Shown here one piece after another: positions 10,537 through 22,500 of a stretch of 64,000 bases of DNA. The DNA is from Leptidea sinapis. Its lineage: Eukaryota > Arthropoda > Insecta > Lepidoptera > Pieridae. Each line of letters starts with the position of its first letter. The first letter of the stretch is position 1. The position numbers and the translations under genes are program-made. Under the pieces are notes generated by a model. It did no database searches, was not told the origin of the DNA, and was given only the letters and a program-made list of their open reading frames with translations. The stretch spans positions 4,418,001 to 4,482,000 of the forward strand of contig NC_066278.1 in the NCBI RefSeq assembly GCF_905404315.1. Reading direction: 5' to 3'.

Positions 10537-13500
10537 CTGTCCAAAAATATCTATATTAGTCATCATATACTTAGTTTGGCCAAAAATACTGTTACAATGG
10601 AAAATAAACAAAACGTTACAGTTGAATTTGGATTCTGTCATTTTTATATTATTGTTCATTGAGTTTTCTCATTTTGGCGCGAATACATTTTACAATATTT
10701 TGGGATATTAAAATGAAGTGGGTTGTTTTTAAAACTCTCCATACGATTGGTATTACAATAATGTGTACTGGGCTATTAATATGTTCAATCCTCTGTTTGT
10801 GACAGAAAATGATCTGGCAGTCCACGTACCTAGTGTTCGTACGAAAAAGGTAACGATACCATTCTTGAGACTTTAGTGAAGCGCATTAACAACACCATGT
10901 TCAATAACGAAGAATGACTCGGCTCTTCCAGCAAGACTCGGCGCCGGGTCATAAAGCTCGGTCTACGCAGTCTTGGTTGGAAACGAACTTAACGACTTCA
11001 TCAGAGCTGAAGACTGGCCGTCGTATAGTCCCGAACTTAATCCACTGGATTATGATTTATGGTCAGTTTTAGAGAGTACGGCTTGCTCTAAACGCCATGA
11101 TAATTTGGAGTGCCTAAAACAATTCGTATGATTGGCAGTGAAGGATTTTGCCAAGGAAAGAGTGCGTGTTTCTATTGATAACTGGCCTCAACGCTTAAAG
11201 GACTGTATTGAAGCCAATGGAGACCATTAGAAATAAGCTTTTTATATTTTAAATTGTCGTATATTTATGTATTAAACACATTAACACACTGTAAAAGTAA
11301 TAAATGTTATTTGCAATAATTTCAGTATTTATTGCAAGACTAGGTATGTAACAGTTTACGTTTATAATAAATTTGTTAAATTAATGTGTTATGTTCTTCG
11401 TTTGGTCACGAGTGAAACAACTAATCTTTACTGTTTAGCACTACACCCGGACACGTCCGGAGGCAACCAATAGCCGATTAGAACTGGCCTTCCACTGTAC
11501 TGTGCATTCCTTATATAGCACTCAACGTCACATGGTTACCGTCACTGTCGATGTCGTGACAGTGGCAATGATAGTTAACACATACTCTGTTAAGACTAGA
11601 TGTCAGTACACTACATAATGTATTAAGGCGAGGTTTTCCCAACACTTTAGGTAAAAATTGCGCGAACGTTAGATTCGATAGGTACGCATGGACACGGGCG
11701 TCGGGCATGGCTGAGAACGAACCGAGCGATGTGGGTCAACGACCACCGACCCAGAAGGACCGCGTAATATTTTTTAAAACTTACAGTTGTGCTAGAGTAC
11801 GGAATTACTGTGATAATATTTTTTATGCATTTTTGAAGTAAATCTTTTTTATCGACGTATGAGAGAAATGTTAACGCGCAAAATTATGATTTCAACATTA
11901 TGGATATCGTATCCGAGATTCTCGAAGGTGCAGAGAACTAATTTGGGATCATTTTTGAAATCCAAGATGACCGCCGCGCAAAATTATGATTTCAACAATA
12001 TGGGTATCGTATCCGAGGTTCTCGAGGGTGCAGAGAACGAATTTGGGATCATTTTTGAAATCCAAGATGGCCGCCGCGCAAAATTATGATTTCAACAATA
12101 TGGGTATCGTATCCAAGGTTCTCGAGGGTGCAGAGAACGAATTTGGAATCATTTTTGAAATCCAAGATGGCCGCCGCACAAAATTATGATTTCAGCAATA
12201 TGGATATCGTGTCCGAGGTTCTCGAGGGTGCAGACACCCTGCCGGCCATCTTTGATTTCAAAAATGTTCACAGAATGTTCTCTATATCCATATTGATGAA
12301 ATCATAATTTTGTGCGGCGGCCATCTTGGATTTATCTAACTTCCCTAAAGTACATATATACAAAAATCCCGCGTGGCATAATATTCAAAATAATATTACG
12401 TAAATTTTATTTTAGTACTTTCCGACTTACATTTACCTATATATTTCAACAAATACGCTGTCGCATCATCATTATTTTCCTTCATTACCTTCCTTGACAG
12501 TGGTCACGGGCGTACTGCTGGCTTGAGCGAGCATGCAACCAAGGCGTCGCGTATGGTTTATTACGAAAAAAATTGATATAAAATAATTCACAAAGCGTAT
12601 TGATAAATCCCACAATGAAAACTTATAAATACTAATAAACTATCGAATAAAATAAGTTTTGTGTTTATAGCTATCATAGTTTTATGATAATATAAACAAT
12701 TCAAATAAAAAAGACTATTTTTCTAAAAATAAATCTATCGAGATTTTTTTTCGTAATCGTGTTTTCGAAACAGCGATAATTTATAAAGAAATGAAGATAA
12801 ACATGTTAAAAAATTGGAACCGTAGTATTTGTAGATGTATTTTAAGTAGATTTTTAAAAATGTTTTTTTTTAGGACTAGGATAGCGCCTTAAAGAAAACA
12901 TTATGTATGCGACATCAAATAAAAATAGTTCTCAGAATTTTTATATGTGTGATTATGCACACTAATCTCTAAAACGGCAATTCTGATTTGAATAAGATCA
13001 AAGTACAGTGGAAAGCTCCCCGGAACATTCAATGTTTCATTCTAATCGGATTCACATACAAAAAAGATGCATTGATAAAAATAATATGCTGAATCTACAC
13101 AGGCAGAATCGTACGGGCCGACTACCCCTTAGAAATTGTAAAAGACCATTTGCTTGAGAGAATAAAAATCTTTATATTTGTAGTACTTCAATCATTACAA
13201 TAATTATTTTATTAATCCTTATTCTGACAAAGTGACATTTCGCGAGCATAAGACGTAGCTATCATTCACACTAAAGTAATAAACCTGGCCTTTTGTCATG
13301 CATTGGCTAATATCAACAGGCTCTATCTAGACGTATAAATTATCCAAGCTAAAGACATTGCGGTGTTGATATGATGAGCTTAAGTCTCCTGCTATACATA
13401 GCGAACTATAACAAGTATATAATCCGAGATGGCGACGAGCAAGACGACCCCGCGTTTTCTCAAGATGCAATCTCGCCGCAGGAAATAAGATATTTGCGAA

Positions 13501-16500
13501 GACGCCGCGAGGACTCCGTCAAAGTAAATGTACTGGAAATTTTCTTATTAGAATATCTACGGTACGATGCCTTGCTTCCAACCCCCGAGTTTTTATACGA
13601 GGGAATCTGACTTACATTACACGCCGTGGTGCCTCAAATTACTAGTAAAAATTTTATAGTGGTGTACAGGAAATAGCAGGGACGCGAGTGATTTGTCTTC
13701 CTGTTTCTGTAAGTAAGTAAATCTCTGGTGAGTTTTAAGTAAGAATAAACGAATAATCGGCTCTTTAGTGAAATTTCAAAGTGAATTCTGAAATAATGTT
13801 AATAATATTATTTACAAATAAAAGTAAATTGACAAATAAATTTTATTTTTAATTAAAATGGAGATTAAACAGAGGATAATAAACTTTTGCAACAGATATA
13901 AATCTATTTTAGATATTATAATTATTAAGAAGTTTAAATTATATCTGTTTTTGTGTTTTCAAAATAACACATTCCACTCAATGCACGACTGACTTTCTAG
14001 ATAATAAATTTCACATTATTATTAATTACATTTAAGCAAGAATTAAGTATTTCGAATCAAAAACTATAGTTAAGTAATTAAAACTAATACCACACTATCT
14101 ATAATTCTCTAATTATTTAAGACTAGCCGTTCCCACCCGCTTCGCTGGGCGAATTTTAGAAGGAAATAAATTAAATTTTATTCGTCGTATTACAAATACA
14201 ATAAAAAAATTAGAAGCCATAAACCATCTAGGATAAATTTCGCATCGAATGGTGGTAGTTTCATGTCGATACGATCAGTGGTTTAGGCATGATTGAGCCT
14301 CAAACAAAGACCATTTTCATTATATAGTAGCTGATCCGGTAAACGTTGTTTTGCCATATACTTAAATGATTTTTAGAGTTAGATCGTTTCTTGGACTTTG
14401 CAACATTACTTTATTTTTCTAAGATAAAAGATTTTTTCTAAAATAAACGTAGCCTAAGTTACTCCTTAATATATCAGCTACCTGCCAATAAAAGTCCCGT
14501 CAAAATCGGACCAGCCATTTCAGAGATTAGCCGGAACAAACAGACAGACAGACAGACAAAAATTGTACATAATGTTATTTTGGCGTATATATTTATTCAT
14601 ATACATGTAGTAAGAAACGGTTATTTCAATATTACAAACAGACACTCCAATTTCATTTATATGTATAGAAGATATGTAAATAATATGTACTTTCAAATAG
14701 TTATCTCATTTAAAGTTTAAAGTAGGTAAACGTTCAAAGGTAACTTATAATAGCAGGATCCTTTTATATCTAAAAAACAAACTTCTTAAAAGAAGAGCTC
14801 TCTCTGAGTATAATTTATTTGCAGATATCCGCTTAAGTGCGGCCAGCGGAGAGCTAAGTTTTCTCATTATTATAAGGGATATTTGTTTAAAAACGAGGCC
14901 TCATCACGAAGCGCACCGCAACTTTATAATTGCTTTGACGACGCTAATATAAAGTTGATGAAAGCTGCCGACTACAGCTTCTTGTATTTCAAACTTGTAC
15001 TTTAGTTTCAAATGCACTAACTTTGTGTAATTCTACTTGTGTAGTGGGTGGCGTTAATTTTGTTACATTTGAACAAAGGGTTTCTTTTCCTAACATTTTG
15101 CCGGTTTCGCTTTTGTGCTTGTTTTCGGACGGTACTTAGACAATTTATGCGTCTAGATAGTCTCTTGCTGTTAGACAACCGAGAATCCTGATTCTCGAAA
15201 AACCTAAAAATTCTGAGCGGCACTACAATTGCGCTAGCCATCTTGAGACATAAGATGTTAAGTCTCATTTTCCTAGTAATTTCTCTAGCTACGGTGCCCT
15301 TCAGACCGATGCACAGTAATTTTTACACATTACTGCTTCACGGCAGAAATAGGCGCCGTTGTGGTACCCATAATCTAGCCGGCATCCTGTGTAAAGGAAC
15401 CTCCCACTGGTAATGTACGACCCTTTGTGTCAGTGTGCGTGAATTGCTCAAAATAGAGGTAAGTATTTTTTTTTGAAGTTTTCACAGCTTTTATAGTCTA
15501 TCTAGACATGTATATAACATGTATCTAAGAGAAGGTATTTTTTATTTTATTTTTTATAGATGACCTTACAGCACTTATTACCAAATTGACAAAGAAAGAC
15601 GTATATCTAGGCCAAATACAAGTTCATATTCATGTTCAAATAATATAAAATAATTTAATAACAAATGAGAAAAATGTGTATTTATGATAATCTTCTCATA
15701 TATAAATATATAAAAAGGTTAACACCTACACTGATCTTTTAAAATTTTATAAAGCGTCAACACTGTCTGATCGCAGGTACTTAATTGATCTCTCTTTCCA
15801 AAAAAATATTATAGATGGAGGGGTTGATTGCCCAAATCTGTTGAGTCGGGTTCAATTGGCGGTACCAAAGCGTAATGCTAAGTCACATGTTATCAAAAAA
15901 CTAACGTTCAGGCCTAGATTAACTAGATCGAACCTATGCAGGTCTGCCCCTTTGTGTAGAATAGTTGTCACCTACAACAACTTGGTAAAAAGAGCTGGTA
16001 TAGATATTTTTCAGCACTCTGCCCCATGTTTTAAAAAAGAAGTCAAAAAAATTATGAAAGTACTGCAAGAAGGTTAGTCATTGTTCGTAGTTATTGTTTT
16101 ATTCTTTAGTTTTTCTTGGTTATTAAGTAAGAACATAGTTAATTTTTTTTATCATCCTTTTGCTTGTGGCTTTAATTTGTTAAATTCTTTCAAAAATTGT
16201 TTTCAAAAGTTTTAGTTTAACAAAGGATGCATATAATACTATTAAGCATGTCGAGTTCGCCTGTAAGTGGAATATACAACATTATAAAAGAATTTTTAAA
16301 TGTATCTATAGATTAAGATAGTTGTAAGCACTTTGACTTCCTAATATATAAATAAATAAATAATATATTCATTTTACATACTTATACATAAAATATTTTT
16401 TTAAGCAACTAATACAGGCACGGTGTACTCTTAAATAAAAAAAATCTGTAGTCGTGTGTTATTCATATTTATTTATTTTTTCTTTATTACTCTAAACACT

Positions 16501-19500
16501 GCTGTTCTGTCTATTAGGTAAACCGTGGTAATTCCGGCCGTTCCCAATATTCAGTCTATCTCTTACTTGAGATAAAAATCGTAACTATTCTTGACTTTTC
16601 TGTCCCAATAAACATATCGACGGTAACTCACCTTGCACGCTGTCTGTCAATGGGACGACGTATAGCTTACCAGCGATAGATGTTTGTATGGACATTCACG
16701 CGTCCCAATAAAAGGCGATTAGAATGACTTATCGGGTATATTGGGACAGCTTCAGATTATTGACAGCTAATTACTGACAGTAGAAGGTAGTAATTTGTAT
16801 CTATTTGTAGATAGTGTATTGGGAACGGCCGGATGATTGGCTATCTTTTTGTATTTAATAATAAGTGAATATTTTGTATTAAGCTGTTGTCTAAGAAAAA
16901 TAAAACGAAGTCTAGGTTGCACAAAAGAATTTGCAACATGTAATCTTGCTGGGTTGTTATAATGTTAATTAAACGTTTTAAATTAAAATAAATAATTTTA
17001 TTATTTGTAATCTATATATTTGCGTGAATAAATAAAATAGTGAGGACTAATGAACATTTTTTTCGTATAACAGACAAATTAAAAATTATTAATTGATATA
17101 GATACTTCGTATCTCTTAATATTTAAATAATTATATAAGTATGGTACACATATTAAATGTGAAAACAAAATTTATGAACGATGCGGCACTCTTCTAAATC
17201 TTGTATATCCTGTTCAACTTTCAGGTTGTGGCTTCATCAAGTATCTTACACCATGAAGCAACTCATTCTTGTAGATAGTTATATTTTATGTATCTAGCAA
17301 TGGACTCTATTGATTTTGATGGACAAGGCGACGACATACCATCGAATATGATCCGGTTCTGGAACATGTTCGATGGTTCGGCCGTAGCAAATCCGACCAT
17401 GTATTATAAGCTTTACGCTCGAGAATAATACATACATTAGATGTATATTCAATTCAAATTCAAATTCAAATTCAAATTCAAATTCAAATTCAAATTCAAA
17501 TTCAAATTCAAATTCAAATTCAAATTCAAATTCAAATTCAAATTCAAATTCAAATTCAAATTCAAATTCAAATTCAAATTCAAATTCAAATATTTTTATT
17601 CAAAATAGGATTTAAAATCACTTATTGAACGTCAAAAACTACCACCCATTCAAAAGAGACTGCCTCAGACCTGAAAAGAATGGGCGCAAGAAACTCAGCA
17701 GGCTTTTTTTTTAATATAAAATATGGATTACAATGTGATATCGTACAATAAACATTTATAATTAAAGAGCCTGAGGGTGTTCGCTTTATTCCTAGTCCGT
17801 GGTGTCATTAAAAAAATCGTTTATGCTATAATAACCTTTCCCACACAAACGTTTTTTAACAATTCTTTTAAATTTCGTAACACATTTGTTTTGTACATTT
17901 TCTGGGATCATATTGTAGAAGCATATTCATCGCCCATCTGACCCAACTCGACCCAACCGAGTAGTAGGCATAACAAGTTTATGTTTGTTCCTCGTGTTAA
18001 CATTACGAATATAAAATGTTTAGTTACCCATAGTATCCTGTCGCATCCCAACAGCACTCATATTGGCGCTATGTCCCATGGAGAATCCTTGCGGCATGGG
18101 ATACGAGCCGCCACCCATCTGGGACAGTGAGAAGATGTCCTTCTGCAACTCCTCGTAGCTGCCGTGGTGCTGTGATATTCGATGTCAAGTTAAATCATTT
18201 AAAAGTTAAATTAAAGAAAAAAATTTCATTATGCCCACATCTGTTTCTAAATTAATATAATATGCAATACAAAATCTTACAATATAATAGGGTATAGACA
18301 AACAGAGCATGCGAGAGAGAAGAATATCTCTAACCGAGATGCAACAAGATGGAAAGGGTTATCGAATCTTTCGTTACTGTAACCGATTTTGAATGACAAG
18401 CCCCAAACAGTTAGCCACGCTTACCATTAGCTTCCTAGTATTGTTTTATACACAAAGGCAAATGGGCAAGAGGCACACGTCATGGTTATCACTCCGGTGA
18501 GGCACCCATGGACATCCGGAAAACCAGGAGTTAGAGATGCGTTGCCCGCCTTTAATCTTTAAGTATGCTCTTTTCTTGGAGGTCCCTAAGTCGAATCAGT
18601 TCGGGACAACAGCAGCCGGTAACAGATCCCAAAAAGTGGCAAGGCAAGAAAATTCTTGGAAACGCGCGGTTATGGAATTCCAGATGCAACGTGATGAGGG
18701 TGGTATTTTGCATTTTGACGTAATGTCCGGTGGTCGAATTCGGCCGCTGGAATCAACCGGAACAGCTCTTCTGAGCACTGCCAGTTATAAATGCGGTAGA
18801 AGATACAATTTATTTTGAATATTTGACCACTATCTAACGCACACATTGGCACGTAAAACAAATATTGGGCTGTATATTCTAACGGCCCTTCCCAACATTG
18901 AGTCTATCTCTTACTTGAGATAAAAATCGTAACTATAGTTGACATTTCTGTTCCAATAAACTTATCGACGGTAACTCAAGGTGAGTTACCGTCGATAATC
19001 CGTACACGCTGTCTATCAATGGGACGACGTATAGCTTACCAGCGATATAAAGTTTGTATGGAAATTGCAATTCACGCGTCCCAATATAAGGGGATAAGAA
19101 TGAATTATCGGGTATATTGGGACAGTTTCAGATTATTGACAGCTAATTACTGACAGTAGAAGGTAGTAATTTATGTCAATCTGTAGATAGTATATTGGGA
19201 ACGGCCGTAAGTCTCCGGAAAAATAAATGTATATGTCACATTCGTACAACAAGTTACAAGCTAAAATTACCAATACGTTCTCCGTAGAGGGTTGAAAGAA
19301 GATATCACCAAAATGTTCCATAGATCGGTAATTAAAATGACAAACAGAAAGTGACTTCATATTTGAATCTCAGATAACTCATGTAGGATTGTTATTATAT
19401 GACTCGATTGTAGTCGGGCAGATAAAACCACGATTCAATAGCTTCTTTTAATATACAAAATACACATTTTAAGAACTACAAATAGTATTGCCACTGCAAA

Positions 19501-22500
19501 TAAATAACTTTCAAATTCTCTATGTAATAATCTATCTATATATTATATAATATCTATATCGGTAATTTTCCTCGGTACTGTAGTGGTAAGTATCCTGACA
19601 CGAGACCAGGGTTCGATTCCCAGACGTGGAGCCACAATTTATGTCTCGTCGTGAACATAATGAGATCAATTAATTAATTAAAACAACTAATTAAAATTAA
19701 TTAATTAAAATTTACCTGGATAGTTTAATCTCGACAGTAGGTATATATGACAGAGAGTAACAACATTTTACACTACAATAATTATGATTACCACAGAGTA
19801 TCTAAGTTAGTATAAGTGACTTTGACAGGCGTTAACACACAGAATCGTTAGTATCACAATAAATTAATAACGGCACCGAACCGACATTATTGTTATTTAC
19901 CTCAGTGAATGATTCTTCGCGCGTTTACCCAACAATTAATATTAATCCAGTAATTACCGGTTAGTGACCGAATGAACCACATGCGGTTGTAGTCAATATG
20001 AGCGTGTGCTGAACAGAATACTATTTTATGGACATAATATACATAATTCATATTTTATACAAAGCATAGTTAGTGTCATAATCAATGACGTTCTATACAC
20101 ATTTATGGATATATCATTCGCAGTCTGATAGCGAAACGGAAAAATTGTCGTTGAAGACAATGCTAGCACACTTTTCTCCTTAGTCGTGTATCAACGGTCA
20201 CTGTCTGAATTTGGTTCTAAATACAACTTAAGTTACCTGTACTGAATAAATGTTATACATTGCTGCTTATTGAACAATAGTATTTTAAACAACTGGAGTA
20301 AATGCGGCAATGTATATGTATGATGATGTAACTTCTAGCATGTTCCATGTTTCGGATTTGATTTTATACCACGGGATTTGTCTATATTTATAGAACATCA
20401 TTGGTCATATTACATTAATAACGGCACCGAACCGCCATTATATTATTGTTGTTTACCCCAGTGAATGATTCTTCGAACGTTCAAACTAACCTAACCCAAC
20501 TATTAGTATATATCCAGCATATATTCCAGTAATTATCGGTTAGTGGACGAATGAATCACACCCGGTTGTAGCCAATAGCCAACGTGTGCTGGATAAAATC
20601 CCACTTTTTGGACATTATATACATAATTCATTGTTTAAATTTTTACTGAGGCAGTCCAGCCTCTTTTTACGTAGTATTTACATCTTCTTTGTAGGACCTG
20701 TTGACAGCGGCCATAGACAACACGGTTCCTTCTGACAAGCTAGCTCTTAAAAATGATCGTAAATCAAAGTATGACGTCTTCTATATTAGTACATATTATA
20801 CTTAATATTAAATGCAGGCCGTAAAGCATCATATTCAACTCATTTTCTCAACCGCGATTGATAGGATGTTGTTCTGGAAACTGATTACGATGCATCGCTA
20901 ATCACTCGGCCTGATTACAGTTTAATGAGATTGCTCGACCGTGTGTGACCGCCGAAAATAATGCAAACGCGAGCCGACACCGAGAATATGAAGTAAAGGA
21001 AACAATGGTATTCATTACGCGACGAGATTGCTGTTCGATACAAAATGATTACAGATGCGATGCTGTTTTAATTTCACTGTTGATTTTGCATATCTGGCTC
21101 TTTTGACAAAGGCAGGTTTGCCGTTTTATTTTCAAAAGGTTTAATGAGCCTACTAATATAAAAAACTAGCTGCTACCCGTGACGTCATTCGCGTGGACAG
21201 TGGACTACTAGGTATGTCTACATCTAGGCTAAATCTAGCCTATATGGTGTCTCGATCTCTTGTTAATATTCATTTTTAATTAAATCTATTGTGTAGTTTT
21301 TGAATTAACGACCATACATACAGATAAAAATTCTATTAAATATTTTTATAGATTCGATATTGTTTTGTAGAACACTGGACAAGATTTTTTCTTTTTATGA
21401 AAATATAAAATATTTTTCATAACAAAAATCAAACTGGACATAGGAATCTCATTAATGCTGCATTACTCTTAGTCAATGAACATATTTCGTATCATTTACC
21501 TGTGGATACCGGTTTATGGTATTTGGATGGGGATAGGGCTGATAGCCTCTGTAGCCCTGGATGTTCCTCATCATTCCATTGCAGCCTGGAAGAACTGCTG
21601 GTGCCAGAGCCTTCTGAAGCTGCTTCTCTTGTTTACGATACTTTGCTCGACGATTTTGAAACCACACCTGTTTATCAAATATAAGTATTAATTTTTTATT
21701 TTGGTTTGCAACCAATGAGGTGTTGTTAATTGCAGGCAATCTTTTTAAATTCAAGAGATTATAACAAGGCTTGATCCATGCGAAAACCTTCTCATTTTTT
21801 CATGGTAATTGATTAGTTAGTCGAAGTGATAATCATAAAGTATAGATTTAAGATGTTTCAGAAGATTCCAAGGGTTGGACTTAGTATCCCGTAGCATGAT
21901 TTAAAATAAATATTGTAGTTAATAGAGCTTTAGTCCACGATTATAATGATACCACTCTTATTACAAGGTAATGCACCGATTTCAAGAAAATAACAAAAAC
22001 AAAAAAAAAAAAATCTAGCCTAAAACGGGTTAATGTTGATAAAAATGTTAAAGTACCGGTTAAGCAAAAAAATTGTTGCACCATATTTTTACAATTCTTA
22101 GATGACGTCATAGTTTTAACTGTTAACTGTTAGTGCGGTAATAGCAACCTGTTAAGTTGCAATTAAATATTCAATATTGACTTGATAGCCCACTGCTCGA
22201 TTCTGTGGGAGGCTCCTTTGCACAGGATGCCGGCTAGATTATGGGTACCGCAACGGTGCCTATTTCTGCCTTGAAGCAGTGTTATGTTAATGTGTAAGCA
22301 TTACTGTTTCGGTCTGAAAGGCGCCGTAGCTAGTGAAATTACTGGGCAAATGAGATTAAACATCTTATATCTCAAGGTAACGAGTGCAATTGTAGTGCCG
22401 CTCAGAATTTTTGGGTCTTTCAAAAATTCTGAGCGGCACTGGATTGTAACAATAATAATATTGAAATTCTTTTACACAAATTATCTTGCCCCAAATAAGG

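Larger units (their letters stand above)
10537..18027 (-). other. Homeobox gene intron 5
   Basis: 7.5 kb. Holds a DD37D transposase remnant, a 100-bp tandem array, Helitron-like fragments, LINE and family A copies, a MITE and a LINE tail with a hexamer array. Unannotated parts (11230-11875, 12336-13370, 13611-14122, 14571-15180, 16078-16535, 16832-17448) are AT-rich and show nothing I can name. Confidence 0.8.
18170..21499 (-). other. Homeobox gene intron 4
   Basis: 3.3 kb with a LINE B fragment, a MITE, a tRNA-like pseudogene and a repeat X-F-X cluster. 20820-21080 is not obviously repetitive and has several homeodomain-type sites (see findings). 18170-18476 and 19209-19567 show nothing I can name. 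Confidence 0.8.

Noticed and set aside
11859..12307. Overlapping ORFs with repeated peptide (ENEFGIIFEIQDGRR...)
   Set aside because: They arise from the 100-bp tandem array in shifting frames; 100 is not a multiple of 3, so no repeat protein is encoded.
16536..16831. CRISPR-like or prokaryotic repeat signals
   Set aside because: The window is eukaryotic; all regular repeats are tandem arrays or dispersed mobile elements.
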